Source: Daucus carota subsp. sativus (Eukaryota; Streptophyta; Magnoliopsida; Apiales; Apiaceae). From it: 64,000 nt of DNA. The stretch covers positions 42,034,689 to 42,098,688 of the forward strand of contig NC_030381.2 of assembly GCF_001625215.2 (NCBI RefSeq), given 5' to 3'. Shown piece after piece: positions 38,620 to 51,266 of the stretch (positions are counted from its first letter, which is position 1; each line of letters starts with the position of its first letter). Under the pieces are notes generated by a model. The model was not told the origin of the DNA. It saw only the letters and a program-made list of their open reading frames with translations, and did no database searches. The position numbers and the translations under genes were made by a program.

Positions 38620-39224
38620 CTAATATTATTCGGAACATACAATCCAAATTAATTAAGACATCCTTACCGGCTGGCTTATTTAAAATCTTTACAACACAGA
38701 CACTTCAAGTTCCATTCAACATACTCCAACATACATGTTTATACAATTACTCAACTACACACATATACATATATAAATTATAAAGTGTATGTATTGAAAT
38801 CACAAAAGGAAAAATTCTTTGATTTAAGGAATTTCAGCAAGGGCAATGCTCGAGTAACTAGGACTAAATTCAATCACAGCAATCAGAACCACACACACAC
38901 AATTCCGGTGTTACGTAATTTCAGCAAGGGCAATGCTCGAGTAAGTAACTAACCGCACATACTCTCTCTCTCCCCCCCCTCTCTACCCCTCCCCCCTCTC
39001 TCCCTCCCCCTCCCCCTCCCCCTCTCCCTCTCCCTTTCTCTCCCCCTCTCTCTCCCACTCTCTCCCACTCTCGCTATCTCCCCCCCCCCTCTCTCTCACA
39101 CACATACTTAACAGTTTACGCAAAATTTAGGTTTTAAATGTTCATTTAAATTTAAAAAAAACCTAATTTAAGTGAGCTATTTACACATACACACATGGAT
39201 ATGAGTGACAAGAGAGTGATTACC
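38620..39224 (-). other. Leader intron and non-coding first exon border of the RBM39-like gene
   Basis: On the minus strand a donor (CTCTCAG then GTAATC, intron starting at 39223) and an acceptor (ATATTAG directly before the ATG at 38619) define a probable 604-base 5' UTR intron. The non-coding first exon would end at 39224 and start somewhere near 39300-39350. The intron holds a long polypyrimidine microsatellite and a duplicated 25-base word (AGCAAGGGCAATGCTCGAGT near 38834 and 38925). This is inferred from splice signals only. Confidence 0.5.
38961..39108 (+). repeat. CT/C-rich microsatellite in the RBM39 leader intron
   Basis: About 150 bases of almost pure C and T (CTCTCTC, CCCCCTCTC, CCTCCCCCT variants), equivalent to a GA/GGA-rich tract on the transcribed minus strand. 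It lies in the proposed leader intron close to the first exon. Confidence 0.9.
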
Positions 39225-39349
39225 TGAGAGAGACTGGTTGAAAACGAAAAGCGCAACACCAAGCCAGTCAGTAAACGAGTTGTAATGAGTTCAGGTGGTG
39301 TTCGAATGAGCTTGAAATAAAATGAATTGAATGGAGTTTTTCATTTCGT

Positions 39350-40399
39350 TGTATGATTGTATCTGTACCCAGCAACATTGGGCCTGTTAACAACTTTTAC
39401 TGAACGGGCCTTTAAAACCTTTTGTGTGTGGAATAGGCGAGCATGGGGCTTTATGTTAATTTGAATTAAACTGTTGTGGGCTTATGAAAGAGGGGAGGAA
39501 CCGAGGCTCTACAATATTAATTAGGGATGACAAATTTTTTTGAATCATCCCATCGAATCAATCGAATGATTTTTTTCTAACTCGATTTTTGTGATTTGTT
39601 AATGAGTTCAGTTTTTATGTTTGAAATTTTGAATATGAAAAAAAAATACAGAATATTTATCTTTTCATTATAAAATAAGACATAATGTAACATTAAATAA
39701 TATTTTTAAAAAGGAAAAGTATCATCAAAATTTTGTATACAAATAAATAACATAAAATTCATATAATTTTATATTAAAATATGATGTTTTATTTTATTGT
39801 GTATAAAAACAAAACCTACATTTTTGTTTTAACAAGTCGATTCCTTAAAAAAAATTTAAAAATTGAATTAATAACACTTAGCTAATAATTTAAAAAAATA
39901 TTAGCAATACTAATGTTATTTTTTATATAATTTTCGAGTTTCACTTCAAACCGAACCAAATAGAAAACTGGTGGTTCGGGTTTGATTCTGAATTTCGGAT
40001 TTCAATTTGATTATGTTCGAGTTTGGTTTTGAAAAATATTATCCGAATTTGATTTTTGTGAAAAGCAAAACATATTGATTGATTGTCATCTCTATTATTA
40101 GTGGACTTGCGTAAAAAGCAAAATGTTGGACAATTTTCCTTTGGATAAAAGACAGACGTGACTTAAGACTTGTTTTTTTTCCTAATAAAATAAATTATTA
40201 CTTATTTCGAAAAATATATATAAGTTCGTATATGCATTTTTCTAAATAAAAAATTATTCTTATTAAATAATGGAAGTTTTTTAAAAAAATATCTTTATTT
40301 CCTACCGTGGATATCTTAATTTAGGCGTTGATCTTCATTTCACATGTGTAGTTTACATGACTTTCAATATTTATAATTTGACATTCTAATTACACATCC
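39350..40399. other. AT-rich spacer beyond the RBM39 promoter
   Basis: Upstream of the minus-strand splicing-factor gene; the first few hundred bases are presumably its promoter. A stretch at 39530-40090 has repeated TTCGGGTTTGATT/TTTCGGATTT-like words reminiscent of hAT sub-terminal sequence, but I could not define its ends. No coding region was seen. Confidence 0.45.
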
Positions 40400-40825
40400 C
40401 ACTACTAGAATTTTCGAATACTGCAATGGAATTTGGCAACGGAAATAGTTCCGTCTTTAGCTACTGACGGAACAACAACGTCTTGTTGGAGAAGTCTTGA
40501 CAACGAAACTCACAACGTTTTTCTAACGGTCGGTAGACGAAAGTTTACCAACGGAATAAAACCGTCGTAAATGTTGGCGCGAAAACAACCGTCCAGCCGT
40601 TCCAACAAAATTGTGACGGCTTTGGTGACCGATTTTGCAACAGAATGCACTCGTCGCTAAACTTCGCGTCAAAAATTCGGTTGTTAAATCGTTGCAGCTT
40701 CGTCATAACGGCGGTATTGCAACGGAATTTGTCGTCGTTAATTCCGTTGCTAAACGCGATTACCGACAGAATTTGTGTAATGCCAACGGAAATTTCTGTT
40801 GCAGAATGCGATGTTTGTTGTAGTG
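40400..40825. mobile_element. CACTA-like non-autonomous element
   Basis: It begins CACTACTAGAA and ends TTTGTTGTAGTG, so the reverse complement begins CACTACAACAAA; CACTA-superfamily ends start CACTA. The interior is full of repeated words such as CAACGGAA and CCGTTGC in both orientations, as expected for sub-terminal repeats. Flanking triplets are TCC and TCG, an imperfect 3-bp duplication. No transposase. Confidence 0.65.
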
Positions 40826-41455
40826 TCGGTTAATAGATTAAAATAAAATCTTATCACTTGATCAGCTTATTCTATCAATTAGTAGTATCGAAAGTACTTA
40901 TTTTGTTACAACATCTCATCCGTTGATCGGTTATCCAATCAACGGATACGATAGACAGTATGTTTATTGATTGATCAACTAACGAGTAAAATTGCACCAA
41001 GTGTGTCAAATTTCTTTGACTGAGATTTTTTTAAATTAAAATTGTTCAAATTGTTTTTTTTTTTTGACTCATTTCAGCTATAACTTTTATTATCTAAATT
41101 TTTAGGAACATTTTTTACATCCTTTAGTTGGATAATAATTTTTTTCAATGAATATTATTTCGTAGAAGATAACAATCTCATGACCTCCTTGACAGGTTTT
41201 GGAAATAAAAATAAAATATTGAATTCAGTTGTTTAACCTTTTCTCTAAATATTTTCAAATTTTATTTATGAATATGAAAAGAATAATTTGCACACATTCA
41301 ACAAAAATATTTTTTTTCAATTTTTAATTGAAAATTTCCAAACACGTTACCTGAAATTATATAAGTTAAAAAAATTAAAATTATCTTCCTATTTCAAAAC
41401 AGTCTTTGAACACGGTATAAGTTTCTGGTGATTAGCTTTTCAGGAGGGTCTGTCA
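40826..41455. other. Spacer without supported features
   Basis: AT-rich. A mirrored pair of GATCGG/CCGATC-like words near 40860-40940 (GATCAGCTTATTCTATCAAT, GATCGGTTATCCAATCAACG) is the only structure I notice. No coding signal. Confidence 0.4.
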
Positions 41456-42257
41456 TAGAAAAAAGGCTTCCCAGTTCGGGTCCATGAATTCAGTCTTGAT
41501 ATAGCATTTGATTAATCTTGCTGCCAAGTCTTTGAGATCTACACAGATAGTAACACATCACAATTAAAAACTAGCATAATAGATGTTCTATCAAAGATTA
41601 TACAGGTTAACCAAATATATAATTCACCTCCGATTCCTTAGAATATATTCTTCTCCATGAAAGTCTGAAAGAGATACCTTGATTGTGAGTTTAGCTCCTA
41701 ATTTAACATCAAATTCTCTGTTTGACCTATTACTTCTTGTTATTTTCGAATCGCCGGCTTATATGAATTATTTTAGCAAACCTGGCTTCTCAGTAATTGC
41801 ATTGTCAACAAATAAACATTTGATTACAAACAACGAAATCTTTCTCTCACCACTACTATAACTAGTACAACATGATTCATGTGGAATGTCGAGTTTTTTT
41901 CAAAGTCACGTATGCTTTATTTTATACGGAAACGTCAAATGATAAATAAAATTAAAGAAAGAGACAAAAAGTAATTTAAAATCGGTGTATTTACCTACAG
42001 ATACCACCTAAATGTATATGTATGTCCAAAAATTTAATCCAAATATCCATGAAATCATGATTCGGTTCGGGCAGGCGTCTACTGGTGAATGCTTTTTGCT
42101 CTCGATATTCAACATCAACTACAAGTCTACAATAAGAATACAATAAGACAGTATATATTTTCAAAGTAGACCCTCCAACAGTCCCAAGGAAAGAGGAGAA
42201 TAGATGGTTCCTACTTGAGTTCAATGCATGGGCAATCCTCCTGCTCATAAAATACAT
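41456..42257 (-). pseudogene. Possible spliced gene fragment, unrecognised
   Basis: Three minus-strand segments could be exons. The first (within 42257-41994) encodes EPNHDFMDIWIKFLDIHIHL and ends at a donor after CTGTAG. The second begins after an acceptor ending ATAG and encodes SNREFDVKLGAKLTIKVSL then SDFHGEEYILRNR before a GTGAAT donor near 41629. These two join in frame. A third open segment (about 41543-41459) encodes DLKDLAARLIKCYIKTEFMD in one frame, but that frame does not join the second segment. I do not recognise a family. It may be a decayed gene or chance open frames. Confidence 0.25.
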
Positions 42258-44649
42258 ATATATAATTTATTTATATATGTGATGACGAAGATATATTATT
42301 TTTTTTATGGAGAAATTAAATTATGTGGCTCCGGTGAGTCGCATTTTGTATTATTGCAACAGCTAGCGTGAATAAATGCAGTGCTTCAAATTTACTAGTA
42401 AAATTTTGTTTTTGTTGAGGAAAGGAGAAGAAGAATTGGAATAGGCAGTAGCTTGATGATGGTTGGCAAACATTATCCGTCAAACTTCAACTCTCGGTGG
42501 TTAAGATGTACGAGTCATTCCCATGCACTCATGATCGAGTTGTTGCTATCCAAGTGTACGTGCGTGCCAGTGTACAAATAGAGGGTATGATTGGTGCATG
42601 GACCGGTTTAAAAGCCCGGTTTCTTATTTATAAGTTAGAATTAATTTTTATTTTGTCGCTCATACAGTCATATGTGGAGTATAGCATGTTTTTTTTTTGA
42701 AAAAAAGGAGATAATTCAATAAATAATAATCATACGGCATCTACAAGAATGATCAAGTTGAAAAAACATTGAAAAAATTAACATGTATGTGTTCATACCC
42801 AAGATGAGACACATAAGCGATGTTGAAATTAATGATGATACATGTATAGATCCTTACTCTGTGTTCACCATCTTTTTCAAAAACTCCGTTTGAGCTATCA
42901 ACCACAAATGCAATTACCCGAAGGCTTTATCGATGAATCCAAACTACTCTCACAAAAGGAGAGAAAAATCACACACTCTCACCAGGAAGAGAAATCAAAC
43001 TATAATCAAAACAAACTAAAACAATTAGATTTGCACCACGATTCTTGGGAGATAATCAATCCACCCGCAATCCCAAAAAGACCTCTGGAATAAGATCGAA
43101 AATCGAAAATTTCGGTGATATAGATCTAATAAAACTTTCCCCGAAAAAGAAAATTTATTAAGAAAATCAATTAAAAAACAAGAACAATCAAAGAACTAGC
43201 AATCAAAAGCAAAGATGAACTACAAAAATCAATTTTGACAACAATAACTAAAAGTGCCAACATAAAACAAGTCCCAGCAGCTTCGTTTTATTGTTGAAAA
43301 ATTGGAAAATAAGCTGGATTCAAATTGATAATTTTAAAGTCAAGCACTCACTCGAATTTCAGAAATATCTCTTTTAAACTTTCGAATAAAAACATATACC
43401 AAACTCTACTGGCCGTAGAGATCAATTGTTCAATTTTTTCTACAAATAAATGACGAAACACCACCGATTTCTCATTAGGCATTGCTGTAACTTGTGCCCG
43501 CATTATTGTTTTCGAAAATGTCACAAGATGATGATTGTAAGTTCAAACTTTGATTAGACAATGCGAGATAGGTAGGGCTGATTTGATTAATAAGAAAAGA
43601 AATGAAGATCCATATATGATTAGCCTGGATTTGAGATCTTTATATATTGACGGAAAAGTTAAGGAAGAGGTTAGCTAGGTTTTATGCATGTATTTATCAA
43701 TTATCATCACATATCATGCAAGTAATTATCAGGCATCAGTGATCTTTCTTAAATTCAGTCGTTAATCAATTAAGCCCTACCATTCTTTATTATTATACAT
43801 ACATTGCACTTAATAACATCAAAGATTATATAAATTCACTCATATTTAGCATTAAAAAGTTCTAACCACAGTCCGATTTTTTTTTTTTTAAATCGGTGTT
43901 CGTGTGAGCTTATGTACACTCCAACTAATCCGGTTAGACATACTTGCACACTCATATATATTCCGAATATATTAGCCCACTAACTCTTGGTGGCGATATA
44001 ATCTTATTCTTTGTATGAATATACCATGAGAAATTAAGTGAAATTCTTTATAACCAATGATAAAATTAAAAATTCAAATAAATATATGCTAACTATTAGA
44101 ATTATAACTCATTTACCTTAGTTTGAATTGTGTATTACTTAACGCGACTTAATACGGCAAGTTTCAAGTTTGTGATAATTTGATTTATTAATAATTTGTA
44201 TATTATTAAAAATATGATAATAAAAATAAAATTCAAACATAAAGACGCTTATTATTTTTCTGAAGAAGCCGTGGAAGAACAATGAGAAAGTCAATCAAGA
44301 AGATAGAGGCATCCCCTCCTGGTTTGGAGTCCATCAAATCATGAGTTAAAGAAGAGTCATGTCTTTTATTCACTTTATCCAACTTTGTCCCACAGCTACT
44401 GTCTACTCCCACCAGAAAATAAGAAAATTAAATAAATCACAATCTACTACTGTATATATAATATATTATTAATGTATTATATTGACACATCTCACAATCG
44501 AAAAAAAACATATCCAATGCAGTACTCATGAACCACATAGAAACACGCGTGTGTGTAAGATTGCGCTTTCATAACTTTCGCTGATCACTTTTTTGCTCGA
44601 GTTGTGTATATATTGGTTTAGCTTGTCCGAAATGTCATATTTGTAGATA
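42258..44649. other. Spacer left of the Ty3 element, no supported gene
   Basis: AT-rich. A plus-strand open frame at 42842-43093 is rich in Lys, Gln and His, has no recognisable domain, and I do not call it. There is no clear terminal repeat structure. The right end carries the left copy of the Ty3 element's target duplication. Confidence 0.4.
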
Positions 44650-44654
44650 TATAG

Positions 44655-46397
44655 TGTAATATCCGTATTATTTATTTAAATCTGAACTAGAATAGAATTA
44701 TTAATATTAGCTTAGTATTTTTGATTTAAAATAAAATTAGTAATTAGATTATATAAAGATTAATATTATTTATTAGAGTCCTATTAGTCATAGGATATTT
44801 AAAAAGCTATTTATATAAACACATTGTTGTTAACAAAACCCTAAGAAATAAGTGAATAGCCGCGGCGAGGGAGAGAGCAGGCCAGGGAAGAGATTCGTGT
44901 TGTGAAGATTTTAAGCAGAGGTAAAACTTTTATTTTTATAGGCATGTGTTGATCGGCAACATAATTAATATGTGATCATTTGTTCGTGCATCAATATTAC
45001 GTACATGAGCCTGCAGGTTGTAGTTCTTTTTGTTTAATACATGAACAGAGGATGGGGGTTGTTTTATACATAATTCACTCTCGAGGCATGTTAATTGGTG
45101 GTTAAAAGGATTGGGTGAATTAGTGGACCAGTGAGCATATGATCTGAGTAGTAGATGTACTGGGAGGTTAATGGTTTTAAGTTTTATATTCACGTGGATC
45201 ATACTTTTGATTTTGGTCATCTAAGTTATCGATAATTAAATAATAATTTAAACAACGACAGTAGTTAACATATTTTGTGTACACACTGTTCGTGGCCAAT
45301 GTATATAAGATAATAAATTATATTTTCGTATTTAGGTTCGGAGTCCGGAATTTAGCGGATTATTTACGGCTTCTCGTGAGTGTTCGATTAGCTATTTTCG
45401 AGGTACGGATTCTACTCCTTTTATTCAGCGCTACTCCTTTCGATATTAAATGATTTTGTTCTGTCCTCTTTTGTTCTGTCCGATTTGCTAAATTTGTTTT
45501 GTGCTATTCATTTGACTGTTTTGATATCCGAAAAATATTTTAAAAATCTGTTTTGAGGCATTCAAATATTTGTTATGCGGTTTTCAAGGATTTTACAAAA
45601 TTATGATTTGTTCAGTTTATTTGAAATATCTGTACCATGCGATTTAAGTTGTGAAAACTATTTTGTTTTGAACCCTTAGAGAGATATAGGGTATACCGAG
45701 TTTCCCAGCTGTAGGGGTACTACAGCCATGTCTTTGCGGCACCATTGACATGACACTTCCGTGACAGTGTGATTGGTCACGGCGTATCCTTCTGTTAGCT
45801 CTTGGGAGGAGCTTTGGCCATTTTGATTATTTGTTCAGGATACGTGGATGCATCCAGTTCAGTTTTGATATGATATTTGACGGTGACGTTGTATATGCCG
45901 TACACGTTAGCCGGTTTGTTGCACACATTAGGTACCCTATGATGTGTGTATCTGTATATGTTCTGATTTGATCTCGGTATGAAATATCCTAACCCCCTTG
46001 TTGCCTCAGCCTATTATTTTAAAATAACTGATTTATATTACTGTCAAAATATTTAAATGTTTCTTGTTTTATAAATGTTCCAATCCGTACTGGGCATTTG
46101 GCTCATGCCGTATTCTTATTCTGGCAGGTACTTAGGGGGATTCGGGACTGTGTGATGGAGAGCAGCCCATTCTTTTCATTGTTTAGGACTTTATGGACTT
46201 CTAGCATTTATTCGGATTTTATTGTTTAGAGATTCTATTTATTCGCATTATTCGGATTAAATTATTTTCGAGGATTTATATCATTCGAGTACTTATTAGA
46301 ACTGTTTATCATCGTTTGGAATATATATTAGTGCTCTGTTCGCAGGTTTTGGATTTGTAGGTAACCTCTCGTCTTAATTTAAGATGGGGGTGTTACA
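44655..46397 (+). repeat. 5' LTR of the Ty3 element
   Basis: 1743 bases from TGTAATATCC to GGGGGTGTTACA. It is the same length as the 3' LTR. A minus-strand open frame of 94 codons occurs in both LTRs but has no recognisable protein features and is treated as chance. Confidence 0.97.
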
Positions 46398-46401
46398 AAG
46401 T

Positions 46402-46413
46402 TGGTATCAGAGC
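46402..46413 (+). promoter_or_regulatory. Primer-binding site (initiator tRNA-Met type)
   Basis: TGGTATCAGAGC lies four bases after the end of the 5' LTR and is complementary to the 3' end of plant initiator methionine tRNA, the usual primer for minus-strand synthesis in plant LTR elements. Confidence 0.9.
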
Positions 46414-46596
46414 CAGGTTCTTTCCTGTAGAAAACCTATTTAGGTTGACCTGTGAGAGTGGGTAGACGTTAGGATGGGTATTCTGTTTAAATTCATTTCG
46501 ACTGCTCACTTCATCTGCGCTATTCATTTGATATCTGCTTGTACTATTTTCTTATCTAATCTCGTTTCCTTATTCGTTTCGTTTCTTATATTGTAG

Positions 46597-49500
46597 ATGC
46601 CTCCTAGACGTGAGAATCCTAGGCGCGATAACGTTAACATTGGTGCAGCTGAGTTAGCTCAGTTGATAGCTCAAGCAGTGACTCAGGCTTTGCAACAAGC
46701 TGGGCAAAATCAGGGAAACCCAGGAAATAATGAGGAGCAACAAAATCAGCCTGATGCACTAGCTTGGTTCGATAGGTTTGTTAAGCAGAAACCGGATTCT
46801 TTTCATTCAGCACCACAGCCTATTGATGCTGAAAATTGGATTGTTCATCTTGAGAAGATTTTTGATGCATTGGGATGTGATGACGCTACAAAGGTGAGGT
46901 TGGCTGTGTATAAGTTAGAGGGGGATGCTCAGAGGTGGTGGAGAGGAGTGAAGACTATCAGGGGTGATGCATTTGTTGAGGCATTGACTTGGCAAGGGTT
47001 CACAGATTTGTTTTATGAGCAGTACTTCTCAAAGGCGGAGAAGGATGGTTATATGAGAGAGTTTAATTCTATTGAGCAGAAGCATGATGAGAGTATCACT
47101 GAGTATCTTGCGAGATTTATCAGGTTGGCGGGATTTGCTGGGACTTCTGCAGGGACTGCAGCACAGCAGGCAGAAAAATTCAAATGGGGGCTGAAGTCGT
47201 CTCTTAGGATGTCTATCATTTCTTCTAGATTTCAGAATGTAGCAGAGGTGGCTGATGCAGCCAAGGATGTTGAGAAGGAGCGTATAGACTTCCGGACTAA
47301 TAGATCTGACAGTGGTCGTAAGAGGGGCAGAGATGATCATCAGGTTACAGTACATGGCAGACAGGGGTATGGTGGTCAGAACAGTCGGTATGGACAGTGG
47401 CGTGGACAGAACCAGAATAGGGGAGGTCATACAGCTCATGGTCAGAGACAGAATCAGTATAGTGGTCAGGGGCAGGTCCAGCAGGGGCAGACTCAGCAGT
47501 TTCAGCAGCAGCCTAGACAGTGGCAGAATCGTCAAAGGGGACAGGGACAGGGACGTTATCCAGTGTATGGGGGTAACCCCAATATGATTCCGGTGGCTCC
47601 TTGTGCTACATGTGGTAGACACCATCCGGGCAGAGTTTGTTATAAACAGACTGGGGCATGTTTCTCATGTGGTTCGATGGATCATAGGTTAAAGGATTGT
47701 CCACGTAATAATGGTGATGGAGGTAGTGGCAGTGGAGGTCAGCCGAATCAGCAGAATCAGCAGAATCCTACAGGCAGAGTCTTCGCATTGACTTCTTCTC
47801 AGGCAGCAACTAATCCAGGTACTGTTTCTGGAACAGTCTTTGTGGGTACACGTGATGCTTATGTGTTATTTGATACTGGTTCGACTCATTCTGTGGTATC
47901 CCTATCATATGTTCGTTATCTTGGTGTCTTACCTTCATTATTATCTCCGCATATGTCTATTGCTACCCCCATGGGGACTTCTGTTAGTATTTCTGATGTG
48001 TACCGAGAGTGTCTGATAGTTGTGGGGGATAGAAATTATAAGGTCAACTTGCTTCCGATGATGATGCATGACTTTGACATTATTTTGGGTATGGATTGGT
48101 TGAGTGAGTATAGGGCGACGATTAATTGTGAGGAGAAACGGGTTATCTTTGGGGATGTGAATAAGCCAGAGTATGTATACCAGGGGTCTCAACCAAAAGG
48201 GGAGGTTAAGTTGATTTCGGCTCTAAAGGCGAAGAAGCTCTTGTCTAAGGGTTGTGATGGTTATCTTGCTTTTGTAAAGGATACATCTAAGGTTGAGTCT
48301 TGTATAGAGGATTATGCAGTTGTGAGCGAATATGCAGATGTGTTTCCCGATGAGTTGCCAGGTTTGCCACCGCATCGAGAAGTGGAGTTTAGTATTGAAC
48401 TTGTTCCAGGTGCAGAACCTATTTCTAAGACGCCGTACAGGATGGCACCACTAGAGTTGCATGAGTTGAAAGAGCAGTTGCAAGAGTTGTTGGATAGGGG
48501 ATTTATCAGGCCTAGTGTGTCTCCGTGGGGTGCTCCGGTGTTGTTTGTGAAGAAGAAGGATGGGTCTATGAGATTGTGTATTGACTATAGGGAGTTGAAT
48601 AAGGTGACTATCAGGAACAGGTATCCGTTGCCACGTATTGATGATTTGTTCGATCAGTTGCAAGGGGCGAAGTATTTTTCAAAGATTGATTTGAGATCGG
48701 GTTACCACCAGTTACGAGTAAGAGATGAGGATATTCCTAAGACAGCTTTTCGCACTCGATATGGTCACTATGAGTTTCTTGTGATGTCTTTTGGGTTGAC
48801 GAATGCACCAGCCGTGTTTATGGACTTGATGAACCGGATCTTCCATGATTACCTTGATAAATTTGTTGTGGTCTTCATTGATGATATTTTGATATACTCT
48901 AGGAGTAAGGAGGAGCATGAGGAGCATTTGCGCATCGTGTTGGGAATTTTGAGAGAGAAGAAATTGTTAGCCAAATTTTCGAAGTGTGAGTTTTGGTTGG
49001 AGCAGGTTGCATTTCTGGGGCATATTGTGTCTGGTAAGGGAATTGAGTTGGATCCTGCGAAAGTCGAGGCTATCACTAATTGGCCGAGACCTAGCAACGT
49101 TACAGAGGTGAGGAGTTTCTTGGGTTTGGCAGGCTACTACAGGCGGTTTGTTGAGGGATTTTCGTCCATAGCCTTGCCAATGACTCAACTAATGAGGAAG
49201 GGTGCTAAGTTCGAGTGGAATGATGATCGTGAGCAGAGTTTCCAAGAGCTAAAGAAGAGGTTGGTGTCAGCTCCTATACTTGTTTTACCATCAGGCAGTG
49301 GGGGATATCAGGTTTATAGTGATGCTTCCAAGAGAGGTTTGGGGTGTGTTCTTATGCAGCATGGGAAGGTGATTTCTTACGCCTCTAGACAGCTTAAGCC
49401 CTATGAGGTGAATTATCCGACCCATGACTTGGAGTTAGCAGCAGTGGTATTTGCATTGAAGATTTGGAGACATTATCTATATGGAGAGACTTGTGATATC

Positions 49501-51255
49501 TTCACTGATCACAAGAGTCTCAAGTACATTTTTACGCAGAAGGAGTTGAACATGAGGCAGAGGAGGTGGCTTGAACTTCTTAAGGATTATGATGCTAAGA
49601 TTCAGTACCATCCGGGAAAAGCTAATGTGGTGGCGGATGCTCTTAGTAGGAAGGACTTCGGGAGTGTGGCATCTCTTGTTACTCAGCCGCACCTTATTTC
49701 AGATTTAGAGCGCTTAGATGTGGAGTTGTATGTTAGAGGGTCAGATGGCAGTGTAGCAAGCTTAAAGGTGGAACCTAATCTTATTTCGAAGATTAAGGAT
49801 GCTCAAAAGAATGATTCGGAGTTGGATGCTATTAGATTGGAGTTGGCGAATGGGAAGCAAACCGATTTTCGTGTTGATGATGAGGGTGTGATATGGTTGG
49901 GCAGTAAACTTTGTGTTCCTTCAGATTCGGCAATTCGTGAGGCAATCTTGACCGAGGCTCATAGTTCTTCATTTTCTATTCATCCGGGTTCTACTAAGAT
50001 GTATAGGGATTTGAAGACACATTTTTGGTGGATTGGAATGAAGCGAGATATAGCGGAGTTTGTGGGGAAGTGTCTTACATGTCAGCAGGTGAAGATAGAA
50101 CATCAGAGACCTAGTGGATTGTTACAGCAGTTAGATATTCCGATTTGGAAGTGGGAAAATATAACCATGGATTTTGTGACCGGTTTACCAAGGACTTTTA
50201 GAAAGAATGATGTCATATGGGTGGTAGTTGATAGACTTACTAAATCTGCTCATTTCTTACCTATTCGAGAGACTACTCCTGTTCATGAGTTGGCGGAGAT
50301 TTTTCAGAGGGATATTGTTAGACTTCATGGGATGCCAGTGTCTATAGTTTCTGACAGAGATACGAGGTTCACATCATACTTTTGGAAGGGATTTCAGCGA
50401 GCTTGGGGAACAAAGCTTAACTTTAGTACGGCCTTTCACCCGCAGACAGATGGACAGTCAGAGAGGACGATTCAGACATTGGAGGACATGTTGAGAGCTT
50501 GTGCCTTAGAGTGGACAGGCGATTGGGATAAGTATTTGTATCTTGTTGAGTTCGCATATAATAACAGCTGGCACGCAAGTATTGGCATGCCACCATTTGA
50601 GGCTTTGTATGGTAGGAGGTGTAGGGCACCGACTTGTTGGGATGAGGTTGGAGAGAGAGATATTGAAGGGCCAGAGTTGGTTAGAGTGACTAATGAGAAG
50701 GTGGCGCAAGCTAGAGAGAATTTACAGAAGGCTCAATCACGTCAAAAGATTTATGCAGATCAGAAGAGAAAGTTTGGTGGATTTGAACCCGGTGATCATG
50801 TGTTCTTGAAAGTGTCTCCTTGGAAGGGTGTTAAGCGTTTTGGTATGAAAGGAAAGCTTAGTCCGAGATATGTGGGGCCTTTTGATGTTATGGAGAGAGT
50901 GGGTGAGGTTGCATATAGAGTTGCTTTGCCACCGCAGTTATCTCACGTGCATAATGTGTTTCATGTGTCTGTTCTAAAGGGCTACAAGTATCATCCGTTT
51001 CATGTGGTTCAGTATCCGTTGCATAAGATTAGGGAGGATCTTTCTTGTGAAGAAGAAGCGGAAGCTATTTTAGATCGAGAGGAGCGAGTAATGAGGAAGA
51101 AAAATATTATGTTTGTCAAAGTTTTGTGGAAAAATCATTCGGAGCGAGAGGCTACTTGGGAATTAGAGGATTCTATTCGTGAGAGATATCCGCATTTATT
51201 CGATTCAGGTACGAGTTTTAGTTTCGTTAGATTCCGAGGACGGAATCCTTTTTAA
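46597..51255 (+). CDS. Gag-Pol polyprotein of the Ty3 element
   Basis: One uninterrupted frame of 1552 residues. Retrotransposon gag occupies about residues 55-270. A Gln/Gly/Arg-rich stretch leads to a CCHC zinc knuckle near 355 ([14 protein letters not shown]). The aspartic protease motif LFDTGS is near 425. Reverse transcriptase carries FIDDILIYS near 760, with the YxDD-equivalent Asp pair present. RNase H begins near 907 (YSDASKRG). The integrase HHCC zinc domain begins near 1129 ([11 protein letters not shown] to CLTCQ). The catalytic Asp, Asp and Glu regions are at about 1191 (MDFVTG), 1251 (SDRDTRF) and 1287 (SERT). A chromodomain-like tail with ATWE lies at about 1490-1545. No stop or frameshift interrupts it, so it should be translatable. 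Gag and Pol share one frame, so they would be separated by proteolysis. Confidence 0.96.
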   Translation: MPPRRENPRRDNVNIGAAELAQLIAQAVTQALQQAGQNQGNPGNNEEQQNQPDALAWFDRFVKQKPDSFHSAPQPIDAENWIVHLEKIFDALGCDDATKVRLAVYKLEGDAQRWWRGVKTIRGDAFVEALTWQGFTDLFYEQYFSKAEKDGYMREFNSIEQKHDESITEYLARFIRLAGFAGTSAGTAAQQAEKFKWGLKSSLRMSIISSRFQNVAEVADAAKDVEKERIDFRTNRSDSGRKRGRDDHQVTVHGRQGYGGQNSRYGQWRGQNQNRGGHTAHGQRQNQYSGQGQVQQGQTQQFQQQPRQWQNRQRGQGQGRYPVYGGNPNMIPVAPCATCGRHHPGRVCYKQTGACFSCGSMDHRLKDCPRNNGDGGSGSGGQPNQQNQQNPTGRVFALTSSQAATNPGTVSGTVFVGTRDAYVLFDTGSTHSVVSLSYVRYLGVLPSLLSPHMSIATPMGTSVSISDVYRECLIVVGDRNYKVNLLPMMMHDFDIILGMDWLSEYRATINCEEKRVIFGDVNKPEYVYQGSQPKGEVKLISALKAKKLLSKGCDGYLAFVKDTSKVESCIEDYAVVSEYADVFPDELPGLPPHREVEFSIELVPGAEPISKTPYRMAPLELHELKEQLQELLDRGFIRPSVSPWGAPVLFVKKKDGSMRLCIDYRELNKVTIRNRYPLPRIDDLFDQLQGAKYFSKIDLRSGYHQLRVRDEDIPKTAFRTRYGHYEFLVMSFGLTNAPAVFMDLMNRIFHDYLDKFVVVFIDDILIYSRSKEEHEEHLRIVLGILREKKLLAKFSKCEFWLEQVAFLGHIVSGKGIELDPAKVEAITNWPRPSNVTEVRSFLGLAGYYRRFVEGFSSIALPMTQLMRKGAKFEWNDDREQSFQELKKRLVSAPILVLPSGSGGYQVYSDASKRGLGCVLMQHGKVISYASRQLKPYEVNYPTHDLELAAVVFALKIWRHYLYGETCDIFTDHKSLKYIFTQKELNMRQRRWLELLKDYDAKIQYHPGKANVVADALSRKDFGSVASLVTQPHLISDLERLDVELYVRGSDGSVASLKVEPNLISKIKDAQKNDSELDAIRLELANGKQTDFRVDDEGVIWLGSKLCVPSDSAIREAILTEAHSSSFSIHPGSTKMYRDLKTHFWWIGMKRDIAEFVGKCLTCQQVKIEHQRPSGLLQQLDIPIWKWENITMDFVTGLPRTFRKNDVIWVVVDRLTKSAHFLPIRETTPVHELAEIFQRDIVRLHGMPVSIVSDRDTRFTSYFWKGFQRAWGTKLNFSTAFHPQTDGQSERTIQTLEDMLRACALEWTGDWDKYLYLVEFAYNNSWHASIGMPPFEALYGRRCRAPTCWDEVGERDIEGPELVRVTNEKVAQARENLQKAQSRQKIYADQKRKFGGFEPGDHVFLKVSPWKGVKRFGMKGKLSPRYVGPFDVMERVGEVAYRVALPPQLSHVHNVFHVSVLKGYKYHPFHVVQYPLHKIREDLSCEEEAEAILDREERVMRKKNIMFVKVLWKNHSEREATWELEDSIRERYPHLFDSGTSFSFVRFRGRNPF

Positions 51256-51261
51256 GGGGGT
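51252..51261 (+). promoter_or_regulatory. Polypurine tract region before the 3' LTR
   Basis: AAGGGGG lies just after the gag-pol stop and a few bases before the 3' LTR, the expected position of the plus-strand primer. The tract is short and is separated from the LTR by TATATA. Confidence 0.6.
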
Positions 51262-51266
51262 ATATA

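Noticed and set aside
38265..38783. 172-codon plus-strand open frame over RBM39 exon 1
   Set aside because: It is the complement of the Arg/Glu/Asp/Ser-rich exon. The low-complexity coding strand leaves the opposite strand open, giving His/Pro/Ser repeats with no family resemblance.
44936..45220. 94-codon minus-strand ORF present in both LTRs
   Set aside because: Its duplication is explained by the LTRs themselves; it has no recognisable protein content.
47029..47625. 198-codon minus-strand open frame inside gag
   Set aside because: It lies wholly antisense to an intact gag-pol frame and has no domain features.
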